5,969 nucleotides of DNA from the NCBI GenBank assembly GCA_945639745.1, contig CALZEK010000095.1:1-5969 (forward strand). Reading direction: 5' to 3'. Of the stretch, positions 1 to 5,969 are shown in pieces. The notes beneath the pieces were generated by a model. It worked only from the letters and a program-made list of their open reading frames with translations. It was not told the DNA's origin and searched no databases. The stretch is from an uncultured Bacillaceae bacterium (GTDB lineage Bacteria; Bacillota; Bacilli; Bacillales; Amphibacillaceae). The translations under genes and the position numbers were made by a program. Positions within the stretch are counted from its first letter, which is position 1. Every line of letters begins with the position of its first letter.

Positions 1-917
1 CAGGTGAAATTGTTGCTGTAGGTAATGATGCAAGAGCTATGATTGGTCGCACACCAGAAAACATTAAGATTATTCGTCCTCTAAAAAATGGGGTTGTTGC
101 AGATTATGAAACAACAGCAGCTATGCTTAATCACTTTTTAAAAGCAGCACGTAAAGAACGTTCTGCGCTAAAAGGTAAACCGAATGTCGTTATTTGTGTT
201 CCAACAAGTATTACAGAAATCGAAGAACGTGCAGTCATTGACGCGGCAAAACAATCAGGTGCAAAAGAAGCCTATACTATTTCTGAACCTTTTGCTGCTG
301 CAATAGGAATAGATTTACCCGTTTGGGAGCCAACTGGAAGTATGATTGTTGATATCGGTGGAGGTACGACAGAAGTTGCAGTGTTTTCATTAGGTGGAGT
401 AATTACGAGTAGATCTATTCCTGTTGCAGGAAATAATCTAGATGCAGCTATTATTAAGCACGTTCGTCAAACATATAATTTAATGATCGGTGAAAGAACA
501 GCAGAAGAAATAAAAAAACAAATTGGTTCTGCAATCGTCACCTATGATTTAAATGATATGGAAGTTAGCGGACGTGATTTACTTACTGGTTTGCCAGAAA
601 CAAAAGAAATTACTTCAGAAGAAATTTCGCAAGTTCTTAAAGATGGTGTTGACGAAATAGTAAATGCGATAAAAGTAACGTTAGAAAAAACACCACCAGA
701 ATTATCTGCTGATATAATGGATCGGGGTATTGTTTTAACGGGTGGTGGAGCATTACTTAGAAATTTAGCAGAGTTAATTAGTCAAGAAACTGAAATACCT
801 GTATTTGTTGCTGAAAATCCACTTGATAGTGTTGCAATCGGAACAGGAAAATCATTAGAACATATGCAGCATTTCAGAACAAATCCAAATATATCTTCAC
901 AAAGAACAAATAATTAA
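1..917 (+). CDS. mreB: Rod shape-determining protein MreB (5'-truncated by window edge)
   Basis: This is the bacterial actin homologue that forms membrane-bound filaments and directs the lateral cell-wall synthesis complex. The reading frame is open from base 3 and begins [20 protein letters not shown], a conserved internal MreB stretch, so the ATG at 39 is an internal methionine and the true start lies left of the window. About 304 residues are visible, with roughly 30-40 N-terminal residues (including the first phosphate loop) missing. Visible actin-fold landmarks are SEPFAAAIG (the catalytic-type Glu is codon 285-287), the phosphate-2 motif DIGGGTTEV (351-377) and the adenosine motif [11 protein letters not shown] (around 732-764). 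It sits directly upstream of mreC, which favours MreB over the paralogues Mbl and MreBH. The usual GD and EIGSA positions read GN (432-434) and QIGSA (519-521). The chain ends in a short polar tail, ISSQRTNN. Confidence 0.97.
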   Translation, partial: GEIVAVGNDARAMIGRTPENIKIIRPLKNGVVADYETTAAMLNHFLKAARKERSALKGKPNVVICVPTSITEIEERAVIDAAKQSGAKEAYTISEPFAAAIGIDLPVWEPTGSMIVDIGGGTTEVAVFSLGGVITSRSIPVAGNNLDAAIIKHVRQTYNLMIGERTAEEIKKQIGSAIVTYDLNDMEVSGRDLLTGLPETKEITSEEISQVLKDGVDEIVNAIKVTLEKTPPELSADIMDRGIVLTGGGALLRNLAELISQETEIPVFVAENPLDSVAIGTGKSLEHMQHFRTNPNISSQRTNN

Positions 918-929
918 GTAGGTGTACAC

Positions 930-1862
930 ATGTCGTTTTTAAAAAGAAAATCATTATTTGTCATGCTGATAGGAATTATTTTAATGGTTGTTTTAATTGG
1001 TTATTCATTAACTAATAAAGATAAATTTTCCACACCTGAAAAACTAGTAAAAGATTCAGTTGGTTGGGTACAAGGGATTGCTTATAAACCAGTAGATTTT
1101 ATAGTTGATTCAATTTCAAATCTACAAAATCTAAAAATGACTTATGATGAAAATCAAGTTCTGAGAGAAAAAATAACTGAATATAAAACATTAGCTCTCG
1201 AAAATCGCGAATTAGAAAAAGAAAATGGTGAATTAAGAAAAGCATTAGAGCTAAATGAATCTAAGCGTGATTATGATTCAATTAATGCAACTGTTATCGC
1301 TCGCTCACCAGAACGCTGGTTAGAACAAATAACAATTGATCGTGGTAAAAAGCATGGTATTGAGGAAAACATGGCTGTAATCACTGCTGAGGGAATGATT
1401 GGAAAAGTTCAAAAATCATCTCATTTAACATCATCTGTTCAGTTATTAACAGGTTTTGATAATTTAAACCGCATATCAGCAATTGTTAAACGTGAAAAAG
1501 GAGCAGATACCTTTGGGTTAATTGAAAGGTATGATCAAGACACAGAGTCACTTGTTTTTAGAGTTATTGAAGATTCTAAACAAGAATTAAAAGAGGGTGA
1601 AAAAGTTTTTTCATCAAATTTAGGTGGATCATATCCAGCCGATATTTTAATTGGTGAAATTAAAGAAGTTGTTCAAGATCAATATGGATTAACCAAAACT
1701 GCTTTAATAAAACCTGCTGCTAATGTTTATGATTTAAACAATGTTATTGTTGTTGATCGAAGTTTATTAACGAGTCTAGAAATAGAAAAAGATGAAGCGG
1801 AAAGTAAAACACTTGAAGACGAGGAAACAGAAGAAGCGATAGATGAGGACGAAGAATTATGA
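930..1862 (+). CDS. mreC: Cell shape-determining protein MreC
   Basis: MreC is a bitopic membrane protein that links MreB filaments inside the cell to the wall-synthesis enzymes (RodA/PBP2-type) outside. The 310-residue product has a short basic N-terminus (FLKRK), one membrane segment at about residues 9-27, a coiled coil at about 65-112 rich in Glu/Lys heptads, and the two-part beta domain at about 117-276. That domain carries the typical motif VIARSPERWLEQITIDRGK (122-140) and the GMIGKV turn (155-160). A strongly acidic tail follows (284-310, 16 of 27 residues Asp or Glu). The ATG is preceded by AGGTG with a 5-nt spacer and lies 12 nt after mreB. The stop overlaps the mreD start as ATGA, so translation is probably coupled. 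The length is slightly above that usual in Bacillus, mainly because of the tail. The family call is firm; the tail's role is unknown. Confidence 0.96.
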   Translation: MSFLKRKSLFVMLIGIILMVVLIGYSLTNKDKFSTPEKLVKDSVGWVQGIAYKPVDFIVDSISNLQNLKMTYDENQVLREKITEYKTLALENRELEKENGELRKALELNESKRDYDSINATVIARSPERWLEQITIDRGKKHGIEENMAVITAEGMIGKVQKSSHLTSSVQLLTGFDNLNRISAIVKREKGADTFGLIERYDQDTESLVFRVIEDSKQELKEGEKVFSSNLGGSYPADILIGEIKEVVQDQYGLTKTALIKPAANVYDLNNVIVVDRSLLTSLEIEKDEAESKTLEDEETEEAIDEDEEL

Positions 1863-2383
1863 AACATTTTATATTAACGATAATTCTGTTTGGTCTACTT
1901 GTCTCAGAAGGTGTTGCACTTGAATTGCTTCCAGAGAGTATTATTAATTTATCAAATATCATTGTTCCTCACTGGTTATTGATTTTTTTAGTTTTAATTA
2001 ATTTTTTTAATGATGGAGATAAATCCTATGTATTTATTATTTATGCGATTATATTCGGTTTATTAGTCGATATTGTTTATACAGATATCTTAGGTGTATA
2101 TATGTTTGCATATGGTATTTCTTTATTTGTTTCTACATTACTCAAGCGCATTTTACAAGAAAATATAATAATGGCAATTTTAACAGGAATACTTTCAATT
2201 ATTACAGCAGAAGCAGTTATTAGTGGAGTATATACAATCATTAATATTACGAATGTTTATTGGCTTGATAATTTATTTGATCGACTATTCCCGACAATTA
2301 TTGCAAATGTAATTTTCTTAATTGTCATCTATCCAATTGTTAAATACATATTTTCTAAATATAGCAATGAAGCATATAATTAA
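1859..2383 (+). CDS. mreD: Rod shape-determining membrane protein MreD
   Basis: MreD is a small polytopic membrane protein of the elongation complex and acts with MreC in cell-shape control. The 174-residue product is almost wholly hydrophobic, with about six membrane segments (roughly 3-22, 37-50, 56-75, 77-95, 103-125 and 144-165). It carries the family-typical stretch GLLVDIVYTDILGVYMFAYG (67-86). The start overlaps the mreC stop by 4 nt. A GAGGA ribosome binding site (1845-1849) lies inside the acid-rich 3' end of mreC, 9 nt before the ATG. Length matches the family's usual 160-180 residues. MreD is poorly conserved in sequence, so the call rests on hydropathy, the central motif and its position straight after mreC. 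The coding sequence is very AT-rich, as expected for a membrane protein in a low-GC genome. Confidence 0.93.
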   Translation: MKHFILTIILFGLLVSEGVALELLPESIINLSNIIVPHWLLIFLVLINFFNDGDKSYVFIIYAIIFGLLVDIVYTDILGVYMFAYGISLFVSTLLKRILQENIIMAILTGILSIITAEAVISGVYTIINITNVYWLDNLFDRLFPTIIANVIFLIVIYPIVKYIFSKYSNEAYN

Positions 2384-2406
2384 TATCGACAAAGAGGTGG
2401 AACGTC

Positions 2407-3087
2407 ATGACAACTAATATAATTAGTATTAAAGGTACTAATGAAGGTATTATTTTAACGCTTAATGATGAAGCTGCTTTTACAGAGATATTCAAAGAAT
2501 TAAAAACATTCTTAGCAAAAAATCATTTAAATATGAAAAGTGATAATGTTTTAATAACTGTAAAATTAGGTTATCGCTACTTAAAAGAAAAGCAAGAGCA
2601 AGAGTTAAGAAAGTTATTAGAAGAAGAATATAAATTAAACATTGAGACATTAGAATCGGAACTTGTGTTAAAAGATCAAGTTTTAGCCGACTTTACTAAA
2701 AAACAAATAAAAACATATAGCCGTGTTGTTAGATCTGGACAAACAATTAGCTCAGAAGGAAGTGTTCTTTTAATTGGCGATGTTAATCCAGGAGGTAAAA
2801 TAGAAGCAACAGGTAATATATTCATATTAGGTAAATTATTAGGAACAGCCCATGCAGGTATACATGGTTATACTGATGCGATTATATCAGCTTCATATAT
2901 GAAACCGACCCAGTTAAGAATAGCAGAATATATAAGTCGGTCTCCAGATTACGAATCAGAAGGTGTTTATTTAGATTATGCATCTGTTCAAGGTGAAGAA
3001 AATAAGATAGTTTTAAATAAGATAAGAGCATACCCACGTTTAGAAAAAGAATTAAATGCTTTTGAGAGGAGTTTATTGAATGAGTGA
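2407..3087 (+). CDS. minC: Septum site-determining protein MinC
   Basis: MinC inhibits FtsZ polymerisation and is recruited to the membrane by MinD, which keeps the division septum at mid-cell. The product is 226 residues, the normal size for Bacilli. The N-terminal FtsZ-inhibiting domain spans about residues 1-95. A short linker (KKQIKTYSRVV) leads to the C-terminal right-handed beta-helix domain from about 105. That domain begins with the RSGQ motif (109-112), implicated in MinD binding, followed by GDVNPGG (124-130) and GKLLGTAHAG (142-151), the glycine-rich turns of the beta-helix. The start is well set by AAAGAGGTGG (2391-2400) with a 6-nt spacer, 23 nt after mreD. The 3' end overlaps minD by 8 nt. 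In Bacilli, Min proteins are usually positioned through DivIVA/MinJ rather than MinE. No minE is present here, but those partners would lie elsewhere. Confidence 0.96.
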   Translation: MTTNIISIKGTNEGIILTLNDEAAFTEIFKELKTFLAKNHLNMKSDNVLITVKLGYRYLKEKQEQELRKLLEEEYKLNIETLESELVLKDQVLADFTKKQIKTYSRVVRSGQTISSEGSVLLIGDVNPGGKIEATGNIFILGKLLGTAHAGIHGYTDAIISASYMKPTQLRIAEYISRSPDYESEGVYLDYASVQGEENKIVLNKIRAYPRLEKELNAFERSLLNE

Positions 3088-3874
3088 AGCAATTGTAATA
3101 ACTTCAGGTAAAGGTGGCGTTGGAAAAACAACGACAACAGCTAATATAGGTACAGCTTTGGCGTTAATGGATAAAAAAGTCTGTTTAATTGATACGGATA
3201 TTGGTTTAAGAAATTTAGATGTTATTATGGGACTAGAAAATAGAATCGTTTATGATATCGTCGATGTAATTACAGGACGCTGCCGATTAAACCAAGCATT
3301 AATCCAAGATAAAAGATTTGAATCATTATCACTATTACCTGCAGCTCAAACCAGTGACAAATCTGCTGTTACAAAAGAAGGTATGAAAAAAATTGTAACA
3401 GAATTAAAAGAAGATTATGACTTTATTATAATTGATTGTCCAGCGGGTATCGAACAAGGATTTGAAAATGCAGTTGTAGCAGCTGATAAAGCAATTGTTG
3501 TAACTACACCAGAAAAGGCAAGTGTCAGAGATGCTGACAGAATCATCGGTTTATTAGAACAAGAAGAACATATTGAGCGACCTGATTTATTAGTAAATCG
3601 AATTCGAAATCATATGATGGAAGATGGAAATATGATGGCGATTGATGATATTGTTCAATTATTATCGATTGATTTAATTGGAATTGTTGCTGATAGTGAT
3701 GATGTAATTACGGCATCAAATCAAGGTGAACCAATTGCTTTTCAACCAAACTCAAGTGTGTCGATCTCTTATCGAAATATTGCAAGAAGAATTTTAGGTG
3801 AAAGTGTCCCATTACAAAATTTAACAGAAGAAAAAAGCTTCTTTAAAAAAATTAAAAGTCTTTTTAAAAATTAA
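3080..3874 (+). CDS. minD: Septum site-determining ATPase MinD
   Basis: MinD is a ParA/Mrp-type ATPase that dimerises with ATP on the membrane and carries MinC there. The 264-residue product has the deviant Walker A motif GKGGVGKTT (10-18) with signature Lys11 and Lys16. It also has the Walker A' motif LIDTDIGLRNLD (36-47) with Asp38 and Asp40, and a Walker B motif FIIIDCPAG (115-123) with Asp119. The C-terminus (about 250-264, EEKSFFKKIKSLFKN) is a basic amphipathic helix of the membrane-targeting type, with hydrophobic residues F254, F255, I258, L261 and F262 spaced for one face. The ATG lies inside the end of minC, preceded by GAGAGGA (3064-3070) with a 9-nt spacer, so coupling to minC is likely. 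No clear terminator follows; the only nearby inverted repeat is pure AT. In B. subtilis the next genes would be spoIVFA/FB, which are absent here. Confidence 0.97.
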   Translation: MSEAIVITSGKGGVGKTTTTANIGTALALMDKKVCLIDTDIGLRNLDVIMGLENRIVYDIVDVITGRCRLNQALIQDKRFESLSLLPAAQTSDKSAVTKEGMKKIVTELKEDYDFIIIDCPAGIEQGFENAVVAADKAIVVTTPEKASVRDADRIIGLLEQEEHIERPDLLVNRIRNHMMEDGNMMAIDDIVQLLSIDLIGIVADSDDVITASNQGEPIAFQPNSSVSISYRNIARRILGESVPLQNLTEEKSFFKKIKSLFKN

Positions 3875-3878
3875 CTCC

Positions 3879-3907
3879 TTGCTTAATAAAAATATATATG
3901 GTATTAT
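3879..3907 (+). promoter_or_regulatory. Candidate vegetative (sigma-A type) promoter of rplU-prp-rpmA
   Basis: TTGCTT (3879-3884) is a -35-like element separated by exactly 17 nt from TATTAT (3902-3907), a -10-like element. It lies five bases after the minD stop. A transcript would start near 3914 and carry a leader of about 105 nt before rplU. Placement ahead of a structured ribosomal protein leader supports it, although AT-rich DNA gives chance matches. This is inferred from sequence only. Confidence 0.6.
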
Positions 3908-3920
3908 TATTTTGTTATTC

Positions 3921-4018
3921 ATACGTAGCACCCGTGCTACAACCGCTCAGAGAAGGTCTAATTACATTACAGTAATACCTTAATGGCGAGTCTTAGATAA
4001 TATAGGAGGTGCAAGTTC
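3921..4018 (+). ncRNA. Ribosomal protein L21 leader (cis-regulatory RNA) upstream of rplU
   Basis: This untranslated stretch fits the position and general form of the L21 leader known from B. subtilis and other low-GC Gram-positive bacteria, thought to let L21 control its own operon. Seen directly: a hairpin at 3925-3940 (GTAGCAC, CC, GTGCTAC); then ACCGCTCAGAGAAGG; then a second hairpin pairing AAGGT (3953-3957) with ACCTT (3977-3981) and ATTAC (3961-3965) with GTAAT (3972-3976) around an ATTACA loop; then AATGGCGAGTC just before the ribosome binding site AGGAGGTG (4004-4011). Neither hairpin is followed by a T run, so control would act on translation or RNA stability rather than by an intrinsic terminator. 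The family assignment comes from context and remembered motif appearance, not from a model search. Boundaries are approximate. Confidence 0.75.
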
Positions 4019-4327
4019 ATGTACGCAATTATTGAAACAGGTGGTAAGCAAGTTAAAGTAGTAGAAGGTCAAGAAATTCAAATTGAAAAATTAGCAGCTG
4101 ATACTGATGAAACAATTACTTTTGATAAAGTGTTGTTCGTTGGTGGTGACTCAGTTCAAGTTGGAGTCCCTTATGTAGAAGGTGCAACAGTTACTGCTAA
4201 AGTAAGTCAACAAGGTCGCGATAAAAAAATTACGGTCTTTAAGTATAAGCCTAAAAAGAATTATAGCCGTAAACAAGGTCATCGCCAACCATACACTAAA
4301 TTAGTTATTGATAAAATTAATGCTTAA
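4019..4327 (+). CDS. rplU: 50S ribosomal protein L21
   Basis: L21 is a structural protein of the large ribosomal subunit that binds 23S rRNA. The 102-residue product is the standard bacterial length and is recognisable along its whole sequence. It starts [14 protein letters not shown], continues with FDKVLFVGG and [15 protein letters not shown] in the beta-barrel, and ends in the basic rRNA-binding stretch [20 protein letters not shown], followed by KLVIDKINA. The start is set by a very strong AGGAGGTG site (4004-4011) with a 7-nt spacer. It is the first gene of the rplU-prp-rpmA unit, behind its own leader RNA and a probable promoter. The gap to prp is 13 nt. Confidence 0.98.
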   Translation: MYAIIETGGKQVKVVEGQEIQIEKLAADTDETITFDKVLFVGGDSVQVGVPYVEGATVTAKVSQQGRDKKITVFKYKPKKNYSRKQGHRQPYTKLVIDKINA

Positions 4328-4340
4328 GGTATTAATTTAG

Positions 4341-4670
4341 ATGATTAAAATTAAAGTTTATCGAAAAGAAGACTTAATTACTGGTTTTGAAATGTCTGGT
4401 CATGCAGAAAGTGGTCCATATGGCTACGATTTAGTGTGTGCTGGAGTCTCTGCGATTTCTTTTGGTTCAGTTAATGCAGTAACAGCATTATGTAATATTG
4501 AGTTAGATATTGAAATGAATGATGACGGTGGATATTTAAAGGTATTATTGCCAAAAAACATCTCTCCTGACATAAAAGAAAAAGCAAGACTTATATTTGA
4601 AGCTATGATTATTTCTTTAATAACGATTGAAAATGATTATAAAGAATTTATAACAATACAAGATAAATAA
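4341..4670 (+). CDS. prp: Ribosomal-processing cysteine protease Prp (YsxB family)
   Basis: Prp removes the N-terminal extension of ribosomal protein L27 in Firmicutes and related bacteria. The 109-residue product has the family's catalytic pair: His21 in [20 protein letters not shown] and Cys33 in the same block, followed by the conserved SFGSVNAV segment. Length is normal for the family. The ATG at 4341 is preceded only by a weak AAGGT (4326-4330) overlapping the rplU stop, with a 10-nt spacer, so it is probably translated less than its ribosomal neighbours. It sits between rplU and rpmA, the gene for its substrate, whose product carries the matching cleavage sequence ([11 protein letters not shown]). 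Gene context, catalytic residues and substrate all agree. Confidence 0.95.
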   Translation: MIKIKVYRKEDLITGFEMSGHAESGPYGYDLVCAGVSAISFGSVNAVTALCNIELDIEMNDDGGYLKVLLPKNISPDIKEKARLIFEAMIISLITIENDYKEFITIQDK

Positions 4671-4687
4671 GGGGAGGTGCCAAAGCT

Positions 4688-4978
4688 ATGTTAAAATTAG
4701 ATTTACAGTTTTTTGCTACTAAAAAAGGTGCAGGAAGTACTCGAAATGGTCGTGATTCTCGTGCGCAACGTCTTGGAGCAAAGCGTGCAGATGGTCAATT
4801 TGTAACAGGTGGCTCTATTTTATTCCGTCAGCGTGGTACAACAATCTATCCAGGTGAAAACGTAGGACTAGGAAGAGATGATACATTATTTGCAAAAATT
4901 GACGGTATCGTTAAATTTGAAAGTAATGGTCGTAAAAACAAAAAAGTTAGTGTTTATCCAGAAACTTTAGAAGCATAA
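4688..4978 (+). CDS. rpmA: 50S ribosomal protein L27, precursor with Prp-cleaved N-terminal extension
   Basis: L27 sits near the peptidyl transferase centre, where its free N-terminus helps position tRNA substrates. The 96-residue product begins [18 protein letters not shown]. Residues 1-9 are the Firmicutes-type extension. Aligned with mature E. coli L27, the processed chain would begin at Ala10 or Thr11. The rest is typical: STRNGRDS (17-24), [39 protein letters not shown], and the C-terminus KKVSVYP. The start is clear from GGGGAGGTG (4671-4679) with an 8-nt spacer, immediately after the prp stop. This ATG is required to encode the extension, and no equally good start lies nearer the mature N-terminus. 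A strong terminator follows the stop. Confidence 0.98.
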   Translation: MLKLDLQFFATKKGAGSTRNGRDSRAQRLGAKRADGQFVTGGSILFRQRGTTIYPGENVGLGRDDTLFAKIDGIVKFESNGRKNKKVSVYPETLEA

Positions 4979-4989
4979 ACGAATCAATT

Positions 4990-5025
4990 AAAGACTCCAA
5001 TCCATTTCGGAATGGAGTCTTTTTG
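4990..5025 (+). terminator. Rho-independent terminator after rpmA
   Basis: AAGACTCCA (4991-4999) pairs perfectly with TGGAGTCTT (5013-5021). After an A-A mismatch, a further TCC/GGA pairing (5001-5003 with 5009-5011) closes around ATTTC. A TTTTT run (5020-5024) follows at once. This is the only strong terminator in the window. It should end most rplU-prp-rpmA transcripts 12-47 nt after the rpmA stop, and it separates that unit from obg. Confidence 0.92.
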
Positions 5026-5040
5026 TAATAAAAAATAATT

Positions 5041-5046
5041 GAGGTG
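5041..5046 (+). promoter_or_regulatory. Ribosome binding site that fixes the TTG start of obg
   Basis: GAGGTG lies 6 nt before TTG 5053-5055. The next in-frame ATG is at 5218, inside the conserved glycine-rich domain (LMDFRY), so this site decides in favour of the TTG. Confidence 0.85.
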
Positions 5047-5052
5047 ATTAAA

Positions 5053-5969
5053 TTGTTCATTGATGAAGCAAAAGTATTTGTAAAAGCAGGCGATGGTGGA
5101 GATGGGATTGTCGCTTTTCGAAGAGAAAAGTATGTTCCAGAAGGTGGTCCAGCCGGAGGCGACGGAGGTAATGGTGGCGATATTATCTTCAAAGTAAATG
5201 AAGGTCTTTCAACGCTAATGGATTTCCGTTACAATAGACATTTTAAAGCAGAACGTGGTCAAAATGGTATGAGCAAAAGTAAACATGGAAGAAATGCTGA
5301 ACCACTTATCGTTGAAGTGCCTCCAGGTACGACAGTCTATAACGATGAAACAAATGAAACAATTGCCGATTTGACTGTTCATAATGAAGAAGCAATCATT
5401 GTAAAAGGTGGTAAAGCCGGAAGAGGTAATATAAAATTTGCTTCTGCAAGAAATCCAGCTCCTAATATCGCTGAAAATGGTGAAAAAGGTGAAGAATTAA
5501 CAATTAGAGTTGAATTAAAAGTAATGGCAGATGTTGGATTAGTTGGTTTTCCAAGTGTCGGAAAATCTACTTTATTATCTGTTGTTAGTGCTGCAAAACC
5601 GAAAATTGCCGATTATCCATTTACAACATTAGCTCCAAATTTAGGAGTTGTGACTGTAAATGATGGAAGAAGTTTTGTTATGGCAGATTTACCAGGATTA
5701 ATTGAAGGTGCTCATGAAGGTGTTGGGCTTGGCTTTCAATTCCTAAAACATGTTGAACGTACAAAATTGATTGTCCATGTCATTGATTTAGCACCTCTTG
5801 AAGAAGAGCGGGATCCATTTGAGGACTATACACGGATTAATCATGAATTAGCTTCATATGGTTCTTATTTGATACAAAAGCCACAAATTATTGTTGCAAA
5901 TAAAATGGATATGCCACAAGCAGAAGAAAGGTTAGCGTCTGTTAAAGAGCAATTACCACAAGATACTGA
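5053..5969 (+). CDS. obg: GTPase Obg (ObgE/CgtA), 3'-truncated by window edge
   Basis: Obg is an essential GTPase that binds the large ribosomal subunit, acts in late 50S assembly and links to stress and (p)ppGpp signalling. The frame is open from TTG 5053 to the window end, giving 305 residues of an expected 430 or so. The N-terminal Obg fold covers about residues 1-158 and has its usual glycine-rich turns, [20 protein letters not shown] (11-30) followed by [14 protein letters not shown] (31-44). The G domain follows, with G1 GFPSVGKS (165-172), switch region DYPFTTL (187-193), G3 DLPGLI (212-217) and G4 NKMD (283-286). The rest of the G domain and the C-terminal OCT domain lie beyond the edge. 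The start is TTG, read as Met, behind GAGGTG. In B. subtilis spo0B precedes obg; here obg directly follows the rpmA terminator with only a 74-nt gap from rpmA. Confidence 0.97.
   Translation, partial: MFIDEAKVFVKAGDGGDGIVAFRREKYVPEGGPAGGDGGNGGDIIFKVNEGLSTLMDFRYNRHFKAERGQNGMSKSKHGRNAEPLIVEVPPGTTVYNDETNETIADLTVHNEEAIIVKGGKAGRGNIKFASARNPAPNIAENGEKGEELTIRVELKVMADVGLVGFPSVGKSTLLSVVSAAKPKIADYPFTTLAPNLGVVTVNDGRSFVMADLPGLIEGAHEGVGLGFQFLKHVERTKLIVHVIDLAPLEEERDPFEDYTRINHELASYGSYLIQKPQIIVANKMDMPQAEERLASVKEQLPQDT

Noticed and set aside
39..41. ATG at 39 as the mreB start
   Set aside because: The frame stays open to the left edge and encodes conserved MreB residues ([12 protein letters not shown]) before this codon; it is an internal methionine in a gene cut by the window.
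1744..1962. Minus-strand open frame of 72 codons across the mreC/mreD junction
   Set aside because: It lies wholly antisense to two firm genes, shows no recognisable family, and reflects the skewed composition of the acidic mreC tail.
3842..3868. Inverted repeat TTTAAAAA / TTTTTAAA at the end of minD as a terminator
   Set aside because: The stem is pure A-T, lies inside the coding sequence and has no downstream T run, so it is unlikely to terminate transcription.
3925..3940. GTAGCAC-CC-GTGCTAC as an intrinsic terminator or a DNA operator
   Set aside because: It is followed by AACCGCTC rather than T residues, and it lies downstream of the likely transcript start in a known leader context, so an RNA leader stem explains it better.
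4947..5192. Minus-strand open frame of 81 codons rich in Pro and Ser
   Set aside because: Its proline-rich part is simply the complement of the glycine codons of the Obg N-terminal domain, and it crosses the terminator; it is a shadow.
1..5969. Mobile element, CRISPR array, defence or other novel accessory system
   Set aside because: Nearly every base belongs to conserved mre, min, ribosomal or obg genes in a well-known order; I saw no transposase, repeat array, tRNA-flanked insertion or composition break.

Overview
This window is a conserved housekeeping block from a low-GC Gram-positive bacterium (Firmicutes, Bacilli). It reads in one direction throughout: mreB (3' part), mreC, mreD, minC, minD, then an rplU leader, rplU, prp, rpmA, a terminator and obg (5' part). 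Three things support Bacilli: AT-rich DNA with strong AGGAGG-type ribosome binding sites; an L27 that starts with the [10 protein letters not shown] extension next to its processing protease Prp; and a gene order close to the Bacillus/Listeria mreBCD-minCD-rplU-prp-rpmA-obg arrangement. In Bacillus subtilis spoIVFA-spoIVFB lie between minD and rplU, and spo0B lies between rpmA and obg. Both slots are empty here, so the organism is probably a non-sporulating relative. The presence of mreB and minCD argues against Staphylococcus itself and suggests a rod or short rod. I cannot name the genus.

Positions 1-3874 hold the cell-shape and division-site genes. MreB, MreC and MreD belong to the elongation machinery that steers lateral wall synthesis. 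MinC and MinD block FtsZ assembly away from mid-cell. Gaps are at most 23 nt, and two junctions overlap (mreC/mreD by 4 nt, minC/minD by 8 nt), so this looks like one polycistronic unit whose promoter lies left of the window.

Positions 3875-4018 are a 144-nt non-coding gap. It contains a good candidate vegetative promoter (TTGCTT, 17 nt, TATTAT) and a structured leader that resembles the ribosomal protein L21 leader of Firmicutes. Positions 4019-4978 are the ribosomal unit rplU-prp-rpmA, ended by a clear rho-independent terminator at 4990-5025. The co-transcribed protease Prp trims the L27 precursor made by the next gene.

From 5053 to the right edge is obg, a ribosome-associated GTPase. It uses a TTG start and is cut off by the window edge in its G domain. 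I found no mobile element, CRISPR array, tRNA, rRNA or foreign gene. The region is ordinary and well understood. The points most worth checking are the leader RNA, the missing sporulation genes, the way obg is transcribed past the terminator, and some local departures in MreB and MreC.
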